Positions 43,037 to 52,701 of a stretch of DNA of 64,000 bases are shown here, one piece after another (positions within the stretch are counted from its first letter, which is position 1; each line of letters opens with the position of its first letter). Where the stretch lies: positions 1 through 64,000 of the forward strand of contig JAEYPP010000057.1 in assembly GCA_023410575.1 (NCBI GenBank), written 5' to 3'. The notes under the pieces were generated by a model. It worked only from the letters and a program-made list of their open reading frames with translations, had not been told where the DNA came from and did no database searches. This stretch comes from Bacillota bacterium (lineage in GTDB: Bacteria > Bacillota > Clostridia > Lachnospirales > Lachnospiraceae). The position numbers and the translations under genes are program-made.

Positions 43037-43537
43037 TTAGTCTACGCTTAGATAATCTACTAACAATTTAATATATCTTTTATCAGATGCATCAAAAGAT
43101 GCACTCAATACTTTTTCCATAAAGAGATCTCGTGATGTTTTATTTTTTTTCTTGGAAAGTTTTTTTCTCGTTAATACCAACATATTTCGTTTCATAAAAT
43201 CAAGTTTTTCAAATTGGATTCCACCTTGCATATAAAAGAACGGAAGAGTTCCCAAACGATTTGCTTCTATGATATCATGAATCACTTCTCTTGAACGCTC
43301 GCTTGCTCCAACTGCAAAAACTATTAACTTTCCATTACACGCCTTTTGTACTTTATCTAACCCCACAACCGTATTGCCCATCACCCATCCACCAAAAATA
43401 ATCATCTCATATTCGGACAATGCTTGTTTTGAAACATTATTTAAGGCATGAGCTTCACAATTCAATTCTTTTGCAATCCATTCGGCATACTGTTGCGTAA
43501 ATCCAGTAAAACTTTGATATACAACCAATCTCTTCAT
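43037..43537 (-). CDS. Flavodoxin-domain protein (Flavodoxin_5 / HemG-like)
   Basis: The 166-residue protein has the FMN-binding loop QSFTGFTQQYAEWIAKEL after KRLVVY, a second strand EYEMIIFGGWVMGNTVVG, and KLIVFAVGAS. This resembles HemG-type and clostridial flavodoxins (Flavodoxin_5). The usual TGNT phosphate loop is replaced by SFTGFT, which is allowed in this family. AAGGAG sets the start at 43537 (MKRL). It may serve as a redox partner; no operon partner is present. Confidence 0.8.
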   Translation of the reverse strand: MKRLVVYQSFTGFTQQYAEWIAKELNCEAHALNNVSKQALSEYEMIIFGGWVMGNTVVGLDKVQKACNGKLIVFAVGASERSREVIHDIIEANRLGTLPFFYMQGGIQFEKLDFMKRNMLVLTRKKLSKKKNKTSRDLFMEKVLSASFDASDKRYIKLLVDYLSVD

Positions 43538-43628
43538 GATCATTCTCCTTATCTAAATGTTTATAGCTAATTATATCATAAAATTTAAATTCTTTTCAAT
43601 TACCTTCACATGTTTGTGAATAGTTTTT

Positions 43629-45734
43629 TCAATATTCATATGAAGAAGTTATTATTTTTCCATATACGTCATACCAAGGACTTTGGCTAGTAAGATTCTT
43701 TAGATAAGGATGTGACTCAAAAATCTTCTCGTTCACAATGTACGTAACATCCTTTGGTATTGTAAAGCTCTGACTTTTCTTTCCCATTGGGTATATTTCT
43801 AATGAGCAGGAATTTCCATAACCTATACTATATAGTACGGAATCAATGCAAGCAAATTCTTTATTGCTAGCTGGAACTGTAATACTCTTTAAGTTTTTAA
43901 ATAAATAACTATGATTTATCCATGAAATCCTACTCAAGTTCTTCGATAATTTCAGATTCGTTAGATATTGGTTTCCTGTCATTACTGTAAACACTTCTGT
44001 CTTGTCAGGTATTATATAACTTTTTGTTGTCTTACCCACTGGATAATATATTAAGGTTTTCATATCCTTCGTAAATAAAACACCATTTACAGCCGTCAAA
44101 TATTTATTTCCTGTTGCAACTTTTATCTCTTTTAATTTCTTACAACCTTCAAACCATCTATAATAATCTTGATATTTCAAATTTTTAGATAACGTAATGG
44201 ACTGTAGATAATTCTGCCCAAGAAACGCATTACTACATAGCGTAGTAACCGAAGAAGGAATAATAAAGTTACCATCTTTTTTATTCTGTGGATAACAAAT
44301 TAACTTTTTCATGGAAGCAGAATATAAAACATTCTTCACTACCTTAGCACTTTTATTGTTCTTTCCCAACTTAATCTGCGTTAAGTTAGGAAAAAGTTCA
44401 TATGGGAAATCCTCTCCTGTACCCTCGATTACTACTGTATTTACGGATGGAGCCCCGTTTATATCGGTGTAATAAAATCTAAATTCGCTCGGTATCGTTA
44501 TGGTAGTCTGCTTTGTACTTGGTGGAATGATTAATAGTCGTGAATATCCACTAGTATAAAGACAATCACTATATAAAGCAAAACTCTCATTTCCCTTTTC
44601 AACCTCTATCGTCGATAAAGAATCGATATCTCTGATACTATTTATTTCGGATAAATCTCTTGGAATCGTTAATTGCGTCACCTCTGAAATACAAGGAATC
44701 GTATTCTCGTCAAGGCTTAACCGCTTTAGTGTACTTGGAAAAGTTAACTCTGTTACTTTCTTATCTGATGGCCAATAAACAAGAGAATCCAGATTCTTCG
44801 TATAAAGCACACCATCCAGAGTTGTATATAAATCATTATCTGTTATTTCGACAGCTGCAATATGACTATTCTCAAATGGTGAAAATTGAATACTTATTTC
44901 TCCCATTTCAGAAGGTAATATGAGCTTTTCGATGGTTGCACCCCTCATGCTATATTCATATAACTTTGTTACTGTGCATGGTACCATGTATATATCTACT
45001 TTCTCTCCTATCGGATAAGCGATCAATTCTGTTTGATCATAATTAAATAACACCCCATCAATCTCGGAAAAAAAACAATTATCTTTCGCTACCGAGTACC
45101 TCTTTAAATTTGGTAATTCCACATCATTTGCTAACGAGCAATAGCTACCTCCCGAGAATCTCGCACCAATTTTAATTTCTTCTAGGTATCGATTGTTCTT
45201 AAACGCACAACCTGAAAAGTCATCAACAAATTCAGGCATTACATATACCTTATCTTCTTTTCCCGCAGGATAGTAAAGTAATTCTGTCATATCTTTTGAA
45301 TAAAGTACATTATCTTCTACAGCAAAGTAAGGATTCGAAGAATCTATTACAATTGACTTTAATTTAGTTAGTGAATAGATTGGGTGGTCATAGTTATAAT
45401 CTAAATACATTGGGTAGAAAGCATTCCCTAATGACTCTAGATTATCCGGTAATTCAAGTACTTCTACATTAGGAAATTGAAAAAAAACTTTAGAAGGTAA
45501 ACTCTCTACATCATCAGTAAATGTAATTTTTTTTACTTGATCAAATTTAGAATTTAAACTAATATTTTTAAATGTAGCATCTTTCGTAATGCATATGGTT
45601 GATTGCCCTTGGTAATTATCTATTGTGTCATCAGAATACAAAAACACATCATTTTCACTAGCTTTTACTTGAGTTGGTAGTAACATAATACAACTGATGA
45701 CAAAGATTAAATAATAACGAATATATCTCTTCAT
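43629..45734 (-). CDS. Secreted BspA-like leucine-rich repeat protein (second of two)
   Basis: The 701-residue protein has a signal peptide (MKRYIRYYLIFVISCIMLLP, cleavage near residue 26) and no cell-wall anchor. The rest is made of repeating blocks of about 90 residues: a leucine-rich hairpin (LKSIVIDSSNPYFAVEDNVL), then VLYSKDMTELLYYPAGK and a YVIPxxV strand. This is the BspA-type LRR_5 pattern, with solenoids used for adhesion or host/substrate contact. Each block repeats SVDGVLY..YYPxGK. The paralogue begins 12 nt upstream of this gene. It has a GGAGG site. Binding target unknown. Confidence 0.85.
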   Translation of the reverse strand: MKRYIRYYLIFVISCIMLLPTQVKASENDVFLYSDDTIDNYQGQSTICITKDATFKNISLNSKFDQVKKITFTDDVESLPSKVFFQFPNVEVLELPDNLESLGNAFYPMYLDYNYDHPIYSLTKLKSIVIDSSNPYFAVEDNVLYSKDMTELLYYPAGKEDKVYVMPEFVDDFSGCAFKNNRYLEEIKIGARFSGGSYCSLANDVELPNLKRYSVAKDNCFFSEIDGVLFNYDQTELIAYPIGEKVDIYMVPCTVTKLYEYSMRGATIEKLILPSEMGEISIQFSPFENSHIAAVEITDNDLYTTLDGVLYTKNLDSLVYWPSDKKVTELTFPSTLKRLSLDENTIPCISEVTQLTIPRDLSEINSIRDIDSLSTIEVEKGNESFALYSDCLYTSGYSRLLIIPPSTKQTTITIPSEFRFYYTDINGAPSVNTVVIEGTGEDFPYELFPNLTQIKLGKNNKSAKVVKNVLYSASMKKLICYPQNKKDGNFIIPSSVTTLCSNAFLGQNYLQSITLSKNLKYQDYYRWFEGCKKLKEIKVATGNKYLTAVNGVLFTKDMKTLIYYPVGKTTKSYIIPDKTEVFTVMTGNQYLTNLKLSKNLSRISWINHSYLFKNLKSITVPASNKEFACIDSVLYSIGYGNSCSLEIYPMGKKSQSFTIPKDVTYIVNEKIFESHPYLKNLTSQSPWYDVYGKIITSSYEY

Positions 45735-45746
45735 AGTATCCTCCAG

Positions 45747-47774
45747 TTAATTTTCTTTGTACTTAAGCTCTATTTTTCGAAAATCTAAATCTTTGGGATA
45801 ATCATCGTAGTATCTTAATATGCCATCACTGATATAGAAATGTTCGCTTTTCGAATGGATTAATACCGTTTTCAGATATGGATGTTGTGTAAGAAATTCA
45901 ATATTTGCAAACCAATAGATTTCTTTTGTTACTTCATATTCTGTGGATTTCTTTGCCATTGGATAAGCAACTAACACTTGATAACTATCACTACCTTGAA
46001 TTAATACCCCATCCACTGATTTAAAGTCTTTATTCTCTTTATCGACATGGATTTCGGTCAAGGCAGAATACCTCAACAATGAATCTCCATAAATATTCCC
46101 TACTGAATCAGATTCACCAATAATATTAAAACTTATCAGAGTTTTTGGTAACGAAAGTGTTACTAAATAATTGTTTTCATTTAAGAACCAAGCATCCGTA
46201 ATTCCTTCTGGAACCGAATAGCTCTGATCTTTTTTCTGTGAAGGATACAGTAATAATTTTTTTATATCCTTTGAAAATAAGACACCATTCACCGAACAAT
46301 AATACGGATTGTCCCTATTGACAATAAACTTTTCAAGTCGAGGACACTCGCTTCCTATTGGGTTTGAGTAGTGAAACTCATATCCACTTGTATTTAATTC
46401 TCTGAGATCATATAAATTGCATTTGTTAGGTACCGTTATATTCTCAATATAATTCTGTATCACAAGTTGATCGTTATCTACCAATGCCACAGATTTAGGA
46501 ATTGCAAAATCGCTTTGTGGTAAATCGATTGGATACCATAACAATTTTGTCTGGTTTGCATTATAAAGTACGCCATCCACCAACTTAAAACTTTTATTCG
46601 ATGATGCGAGCTTTAACTCTTGTAAATGGCTGAATCCAGATAGTAATACTTGATTTGCTTCCCTTTTTCCTCTAAGCTCACGAAGCTTTGAAGGTAAAGA
46701 TAAAACTTTTGTTGTATTCTCTGTATAGAACAGGTCCATAGGTAAAATTGTCAGTTCATTATGTAAGTCAATTTCCGTATCTGCATTTTTGTTTGGATAC
46801 ATACGAATTCGTTGATAATCAAGTGAATATAACACTCCATCATATAACTTAAAATATTTATGATTTGAATCAACTAGGATTCGTTCGATTTGATTGTCCT
46901 CGGTATTAATAATAGCTGTTAAGCCATTGGGAATAGAAATTGTTCTTGCAGCAGAAAAATTACGTATTTTCTTGCAATCTAAATATCGAAGTGTCTCTGG
47001 AAATGTCAGCGTTTCTTCCTTCTTAGCATCTGGCCAATAATAAAGAAATGTCTTTTCTTTATTATATACAACACCATCAACAGAACATAAACTTGTATTA
47101 TCTGGCGAAAAACTTATTGTTTCTAGAGTGCTATCTAAAAACGCTTTATTACAAATCACACGAAGGCTTGTTGGTAATATTACTGAAGTAACTTCTGTAC
47201 CTGCAAATGCATAATCCATAATAGCATACAGTCCTTCTTCAAATTTAATTGACTTGATAGGAGCTTTATAAAATGCATATTTACCTATTACTATAGTACC
47301 ATTGTTAATTTTTACATCTTGGCTTGCTCCATGGGGATAATAAATCAGCTCCGTCTTCGATTTATTATATAAGACTCCATCAATTGAACTGTACATTAAA
47401 TTATCTTCATCTACAATAAACTGCTGCAAGCTTGGTAAACTCGTGGCTACGTTAAAATCAATATTGCTGATACTACTCGGAATGGTAAGTGTAACTGCAT
47501 TCTCAAAGCAAGTTAAATCCTCACCAAACAAATAGGTGGAATTCTGACTGATCTTTATATGCTTTACCTTTTTGCATTTTTCTATGAGATCTAAATTATC
47601 TGCTTGAAATGTGATACGACTAAGAACAATGGTATCCTCCCCTTCAAATACATAACCTTGTTTTATCAACAGATCATTATCTGCACTCGCCGCATTTACT
47701 TTCTTACTATCTCCAGTAGCTAGGTATAATATCGCCAAAACAAGCCCCAAACATAATATATACTTCCTCTTCAC
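45747..47774 (-). CDS. Secreted BspA-like leucine-rich repeat protein (first of two)
   Basis: The 675-residue protein has a signal peptide in KRKYILCLGLVLAILYLATG and the same block pattern as its neighbour (YSSIDGVLYNKSKTELIYYP, FKLVDGVLYNANQTKLLWYP). I choose the GTG at 47774 because an AAAGGGG site lies 8 nt before it; the in-frame ATGs at 47804 and 47834 have no site and would put charged residues before the signal helix. It carries no sortase motif or dockerin. The two genes are an in-line duplication. Confidence 0.85.
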   Translation of the reverse strand: MKRKYILCLGLVLAILYLATGDSKKVNAASADNDLLIKQGYVFEGEDTIVLSRITFQADNLDLIEKCKKVKHIKISQNSTYLFGEDLTCFENAVTLTIPSSISNIDFNVATSLPSLQQFIVDEDNLMYSSIDGVLYNKSKTELIYYPHGASQDVKINNGTIVIGKYAFYKAPIKSIKFEEGLYAIMDYAFAGTEVTSVILPTSLRVICNKAFLDSTLETISFSPDNTSLCSVDGVVYNKEKTFLYYWPDAKKEETLTFPETLRYLDCKKIRNFSAARTISIPNGLTAIINTEDNQIERILVDSNHKYFKLYDGVLYSLDYQRIRMYPNKNADTEIDLHNELTILPMDLFYTENTTKVLSLPSKLRELRGKREANQVLLSGFSHLQELKLASSNKSFKLVDGVLYNANQTKLLWYPIDLPQSDFAIPKSVALVDNDQLVIQNYIENITVPNKCNLYDLRELNTSGYEFHYSNPIGSECPRLEKFIVNRDNPYYCSVNGVLFSKDIKKLLLYPSQKKDQSYSVPEGITDAWFLNENNYLVTLSLPKTLISFNIIGESDSVGNIYGDSLLRYSALTEIHVDKENKDFKSVDGVLIQGSDSYQVLVAYPMAKKSTEYEVTKEIYWFANIEFLTQHPYLKTVLIHSKSEHFYISDGILRYYDDYPKDLDFRKIELKYKEN

Positions 47775-47983
47775 ACTGATAACCCCTTTCCTATTGATAT
47801 CCATATTATGTAATCTATATTTTATCCTTGTCAAACTTATGGCATAATAATAACTTCTCTTTTGGTGCTACCGGCCTTGCAAGCAGATACCATATATATG
47901 TTTACTTATTCTTAGGGACAATACGTTAATTGTATTGCTAATCTCATAATCTTAACATTTCCTTGTGCAAAATGGCTGCATAC

Positions 47984-48008
47984 AAAAAAGGCTGCACTAT
48001 GTGCAGCC
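47984..48008 (-). terminator. rpsO terminator
   Basis: GGCTGCAC pairs with GTGCAGCC around a 3 nt loop and is followed by TTTTTTG on the minus strand, 16 nt behind the rpsO stop. Confidence 0.85.
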
Positions 48009-48024
48009 TCAAAATTCACTAAAA

Positions 48025-48291
48025 TTACTTTCTTAAGCCTAATTTTGCGATTAACTCACGGTAACCTTCAACGTTAGTCTTCTTTAAGTACTCAAGTAAA
48101 CCTCTTCTTTGACCAACCATCTTAAGAAGACCTCTTCTTGAGTGGTGATCCTTGTTGTTGTTCTTTAAATGCTCTGTTAACTCAGTAATTCTTGCTGTTA
48201 ATAAAGCGATCTGAACTTCTGGTGAACCAGTATCTGTAGCTGTTCTACCATAAGTTGTGATAATTTCTTGTTTCTTTTCTTTGCTAATCAT
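48025..48291 (-). CDS. rpsO: 30S ribosomal protein S15
   Basis: The 88-residue S15 binds 16S rRNA helix 22 and early assembles the platform. TDTGSPEVQIALLTARITEL and HHSRRGLLKMVGQRRGLLEY are the family signatures. It is one residue short of the usual 89. An AAGGAGG site precedes the ATG. It ends in a strong terminator, so it is not joined to pnp as in many bacteria. Confidence 0.98.
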   Translation of the reverse strand: MISKEKKQEIITTYGRTATDTGSPEVQIALLTARITELTEHLKNNNKDHHSRRGLLKMVGQRRGLLEYLKKTNVEGYRELIAKLGLRK

Positions 48292-48435
48292 TGATTAGTC
48301 CTCCTTAGATATAATTATAATCACCAAACACCAAGAATCAGGTCGGAGTGTCCACAAATCCGAGTGAAGGCTCTTACACAAGTTAGATAATAACATATTC
48401 AATCGTCTTTTGTAAAGGGGTAATTTCAAAATGCT

Positions 48436-50106
48436 CTAGTTGTTACTACCCTTTTCTTTTTCTGGATCTTCTTCGAGAATAGAAAATGCAATATTGGTGC
48501 CGTGGTCAGCAACACGCTCCAGATTTGATAATAAATCAGAGAATACCATACCTGTCTCTGCATCGCACTTATTTTTTGTTAATCGAATCACGTGATTTTG
48601 CTGGAACTTACGCTCCATAGTATCGATTTCATTCTCCATAACGAGAATTTCATCTAAATGTTCTTGTGTATTCTTCTCGAACATTTCAAGAGAATATTTT
48701 AATAACTTTTCTACCGTTACTGACATTTGATGAACCTCATTGATTGCTTCTTCACTAAATTTTAGTTTATCGTCTGCTGCCTGCTTCGCAAAATCTGCAA
48801 TATTCTCAGCATGATCGCCAATACGTTCAATATCATTTACAACATGGAATAAACTACCGAGCATTTTTTCATCATCAATTGGAAGCGATGATTGATTCAC
48901 TTTTACAAGATATTTTGTAATTTCTTTGTTTAAATAGTTTATAGCATTCTCTGTCTTATATACTACTGGAAGAAGATCTTGTTTATTTTCAATCAGCCCA
49001 CGTAGAGCAGTATTTAAATTATCAAATGCCAATTCACCCATACGAACGATTTCTTTTATTGCATTCGGTATCGCAACACTCGTTTGGGAATTGTGTTCAT
49101 TAATATACTCAAGATGAACCTGATTAATGACTGCATCTTCTCCTGGGACTATCTTCTCAGCTAACCTTACAATGTATTTCATAAATGGGAAGCAAATTAT
49201 TACTTGGAATACTTTAAACAACACATGAGTATTTGCAACCTGTCGCTTAATTGATTCATTTACTCCATCAACCATAGCACCAGAACCAGAGATAGAAACA
49301 ATGAAAGATTCAATCTGATTGCCAAAGAATTGAAGAATAATAAAAATAGCTAAAGATCCATAGATATTAACAATAAAATGAATCCAAGCGGATCTCTTTG
49401 CTATCTTCTTACTACCGATACTAGCAAGTAGTGCTGATACACAAGAACCCATATTGCATCCAAGGATTATGTAGAAACTCATATGTAATGGAATTAAACC
49501 TTGAGCTGCCATAATTAAAACAATACCTACTGTTGCAGAAGAACTCTGAACAACCGCTGTTATCGCAAAACCAACCAATACAGCAATATAACCGTAATCC
49601 ATAGATTGAAGCAAGTCCATAATCTTTGGTGATGATTTTAACACTTCCATGCTGTCTGACATAACACTCATACCAAAGAACAAGATACCAAAACCAAGAA
49701 CCACTTCTCCAATATGCTTCACCATTGGCTTCTTCATAAACATAACCATGCATACACCAGCCATAAGGAACAAAGGTGCTACTGCAGATAGATTAAATGC
49801 AATGAGTTGAGCCGTAACGGTCGTACCGATGTTAGCACCTAGAATAACTCCTGCTGCCTGCATTAAGTTCAACAATCCAGCATTAACAAAACTAACAACT
49901 AATACAGTAGTTGCACTTGACGACTGTATTACAGCTGTAAATAAAATACCAACAATCATACCAATGAAACGGTTTTTCGTACACATTTCAAGGATTTTTC
50001 TTAACCTTGCACCAGCCGCTTTTTCGAGGCCATCGCTCATAAGCTTCATTCCATATAAGAATAATCCAAGCCCTGCAACTAATCCCAATATACTTTCTAA
50101 ATTCAT
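48436..50106 (-). CDS. Na/Pi cotransporter family protein with PhoU-like domain
   Basis: The 556-residue protein has two membrane repeats of the NptA type (LGLFLYGMKLMSDGLEKAAG; each repeat has QSSSATT or QSSSATV, at about residues 61 and 186, the phosphate/sodium site). A cytoplasmic C-terminal half (about 340-545) is PhoU-like and helical: VVNDIERIGDHAENIADFAK and LSNLERVADHGTNIAFSILE. It imports phosphate with sodium and may be regulated by its own PhoU domain. An AAAGGAG site lies 13 nt before the ATG, longer than usual. Confidence 0.92.
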   Translation of the reverse strand: MNLESILGLVAGLGLFLYGMKLMSDGLEKAAGARLRKILEMCTKNRFIGMIVGILFTAVIQSSSATTVLVVSFVNAGLLNLMQAAGVILGANIGTTVTAQLIAFNLSAVAPLFLMAGVCMVMFMKKPMVKHIGEVVLGFGILFFGMSVMSDSMEVLKSSPKIMDLLQSMDYGYIAVLVGFAITAVVQSSSATVGIVLIMAAQGLIPLHMSFYIILGCNMGSCVSALLASIGSKKIAKRSAWIHFIVNIYGSLAIFIILQFFGNQIESFIVSISGSGAMVDGVNESIKRQVANTHVLFKVFQVIICFPFMKYIVRLAEKIVPGEDAVINQVHLEYINEHNSQTSVAIPNAIKEIVRMGELAFDNLNTALRGLIENKQDLLPVVYKTENAINYLNKEITKYLVKVNQSSLPIDDEKMLGSLFHVVNDIERIGDHAENIADFAKQAADDKLKFSEEAINEVHQMSVTVEKLLKYSLEMFEKNTQEHLDEILVMENEIDTMERKFQQNHVIRLTKNKCDAETGMVFSDLLSNLERVADHGTNIAFSILEEDPEKEKGSNN

Positions 50107-50329
50107 AATACTTTCTTCTCCTTTGAAGATAATGTAAAAATAAATCTATTACTTTTACTTTATAATACTAGCTTATAAGTTACAAGAGAATTATTAATAT
50201 TCGGCGATTTGACGTTTTTATCTGCTACAGTTTGCTCTATTTATACATTTTATACTATATTATGCAATAATAATGTTAGTCCTTATAATATCTTCGATAA
50301 AAAAACACAACTCTTAAACTTGAATCATA

Positions 50330-51742
50330 CTAATCATTAATTAAATTATGTTGTTTCATCGTTTCATATAGTAAATGGACACCCTCTTCAATTTGTGACT
50401 CCGTTAAGTTAGCAAATCCGAAGAGTACCGTTGGATACTTTGTTCGCTTTCCATCTAAGTAATGGCGATTTAGTCCATATAGTTGAATATCCACTGTTTG
50501 AGCAAGTGCAATTAAACTTTCTTCTGTTATGTCAAGAAAAAATTCTACCACAAGATGTAAGCCAGCATACTCACCGGTTATTCTAATTTGATTTTGAAAT
50601 AATTTTAAGGAACGTAATAAACTATCGTGCTTAGATTTATATCGAGTTCTCATCTTATTTACATGTCGTTCGAAGAACCCACCATTAATAAACTGACACA
50701 TAATAGCTTGATCAATTCTAGAAACTGTTGAAGCATAGTAAGAAAAGGATTGATGATAATGATTCATCAAAACTTTTGGTAGCACCATATATCCCATACG
50801 AATTGCTGGAGCGATTGCTCGTGAAAACGTACCAATATAAATCACATGATCATTTTGGTCAATCCCTTGAAGAGATGGTATTGGTTTTCCTTTATATCGA
50901 AACTCTGAATCGTGATCATCTTCAATGATATATCGATTTTCTTTTTCACTTGCCCAAGAAAGCAACTCTAAACGCTTACTAATTGGCATCACAACTCCTA
51001 ACGGATACTGATGTGACGGTGTTACATAACATAATTCACAACCACAGTTCCTTAATTGAGTGATATCAATTCCATCTTTTTTTACATCAATTGCAGAAAC
51101 CTTAACCCCAAGCCCATTAAAAATCTGATAGGCCCTTTTATAAGAAGGATTCTCCATTCCAATCGATTCTACAGGTTTAAGTATTTGTATTAATAATTGC
51201 AATAAATAATCCGTTCCAGCTCCAATAATCAATTGTTCCGGCTCTACTCTCACACCACGTGAGGAGTGAAGATATCGTCCAATCGATTCACGTAATGACA
51301 TATCTCCTTGACTTTGTCCAAGAAGGAAAAGATTTTGATTCATATCATTCATACATTGATTACTTAGCCTTCGCCAAGTTGCAAATGGAAATTCATTAAT
51401 ATCTACGGTAAATGGACTAAAATCAAATCTCATCTTTTTCTCATGGAGTGATACCTTTTTATTATGCTCTACAACCACATCGGGTAGAGCAACTAAATCT
51501 CCTATTTTAGATACATAATAGCCACTCTTTGGTTTTGTTTCGATATACCCTTCTGACACTAACTGACTATAGGCAAGCTCAACCGTACTCCTGCTAATTT
51601 GCAGATTCGAACTCAACCCCCTTGTTGAAGGAAGTTTGGTTGCTACGGAAAGCTTGCCTATTTTTATCTCATTCTTTAAGTATTGATAAATTTGTTCATA
51701 CAATGGAACACTTGATCCTGCATTTAGCGGGATAATTAACAT
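50330..51742 (-). CDS. MocR-type GntR regulator with aminotransferase domain
   Basis: The 470-residue regulator has an N-terminal GntR winged helix (VPLYEQIYQYLKNEIKIGKL, LPSTRGLSSNLQISRSTVELA) and a fold-type I aminotransferase domain with the PLP lysine in IGTFSRAIAPAIRMGY-type context and EDDHDSEFRYKG. MocR members often control vitamin B6 or amino-acid genes (PdxR, GabR). The usual lysine-bearing motif is GTFSK; here it is GTFSR, so PLP binding by a Schiff base may be lost. The AAGGAG site overlaps the ribF stop codon, so it is co-transcribed with ribF. The target is unknown. Confidence 0.85.
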   Translation of the reverse strand: MLIIPLNAGSSVPLYEQIYQYLKNEIKIGKLSVATKLPSTRGLSSNLQISRSTVELAYSQLVSEGYIETKPKSGYYVSKIGDLVALPDVVVEHNKKVSLHEKKMRFDFSPFTVDINEFPFATWRRLSNQCMNDMNQNLFLLGQSQGDMSLRESIGRYLHSSRGVRVEPEQLIIGAGTDYLLQLLIQILKPVESIGMENPSYKRAYQIFNGLGVKVSAIDVKKDGIDITQLRNCGCELCYVTPSHQYPLGVVMPISKRLELLSWASEKENRYIIEDDHDSEFRYKGKPIPSLQGIDQNDHVIYIGTFSRAIAPAIRMGYMVLPKVLMNHYHQSFSYYASTVSRIDQAIMCQFINGGFFERHVNKMRTRYKSKHDSLLRSLKLFQNQIRITGEYAGLHLVVEFFLDITEESLIALAQTVDIQLYGLNRHYLDGKRTKYPTVLFGFANLTESQIEEGVHLLYETMKQHNLIND

Positions 51743-51754
51743 ATCAACAACTCC

Positions 51755-52684
51755 TTAAAGTAGTTCTCCATAATGAAAGTAGTTTTTTGTGAATTCAATA
51801 TCTTTTTGCATACATTCTGTTAACTGCTGTACAGAATCAAATTTACATTCTGCACGTTCAAAGGTATACAATTCTACCTCAATCTTACGACCATATAAGT
51901 CATCATGAAAATCAAACATATGTGTTTCGACTCCAATCTGACCACTATGTTCCACGGTTGGCTTACATCCAATATTCGTAACACCATGATAAGCTTTCCC
52001 CTCAAAGCGTACAATCGAGGCGTAAACACCGTTTGGCGGTAATAATTTATGAGTTTCAGGCAACAAATTCACCGTTGGAATCTCTAGAGTACGTCCTAAC
52101 TGTCTGCCATATACAACTTCACCCATAATAGTATATGGATGGCCTAACATCTCATTAACATATTCGATATTTCCTTTTTGTAATTCCTCACGAATTCTTG
52201 TACTACTAATCACGCGTCCATCAAACATTATCTTTTCACAGACGATTACTTGGTAATCATATATGGATGCATATCGTTGTAACATTGTAACATCACCACG
52301 GCGTTTACGGCCAAATCGATAATCGTTACCAACCACAATAATTTTTGTATCTAATTGTTTTACTAATATTTGCTCAATAAACTCTTCCGGCTCTATATTG
52401 GCAGATTCTTTCGTAAATGGATACGAAATTAAGACCTGAGGTCCATCTGTACTTAATAAGCTTTTCTTTTCCTCTTCTGTATAGATTAAATCGATTTCTC
52501 TCTCCGAAAACAAATTTCCAGGATGATAATCAAATGTAAACATAACTGAGGTAAATCCAAGTTTTTCGTACTTAGCAAGATACGAAAGAAGTAATTGATG
52601 TCCTCGATGTAGTCCATCAAATTTTCCCAATGTCACACAAGAGTTATGATATTGAAATTCTGTTTTACCACAAATGTAATCCAT
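51755..52684 (-). CDS. ribF: Riboflavin kinase / FAD synthetase
   Basis: The 309-residue bifunctional enzyme makes FMN and FAD. The N-terminal nucleotidyltransferase has VTLGKFDGLHRGHQLLLSYL and RFGRKRRGDVTML, with ISSTRIREEL. The C-terminal kinase has GRTLEIPTVNLLP and NGVYASIVRFEG plus TNIGCKPTV. The length is typical. Seventeen nt after truB, continuing the nrnA-truB-ribF operon known from Bacillus. Confidence 0.96.
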   Translation of the reverse strand: MDYICGKTEFQYHNSCVTLGKFDGLHRGHQLLLSYLAKYEKLGFTSVMFTFDYHPGNLFSEREIDLIYTEEEKKSLLSTDGPQVLISYPFTKESANIEPEEFIEQILVKQLDTKIIVVGNDYRFGRKRRGDVTMLQRYASIYDYQVIVCEKIMFDGRVISSTRIREELQKGNIEYVNEMLGHPYTIMGEVVYGRQLGRTLEIPTVNLLPETHKLLPPNGVYASIVRFEGKAYHGVTNIGCKPTVEHSGQIGVETHMFDFHDDLYGRKIEVELYTFERAECKFDSVQQLTECMQKDIEFTKNYFHYGELL

Positions 52685-52701
52685 TCTTTAATCCCAACTT
52701 T

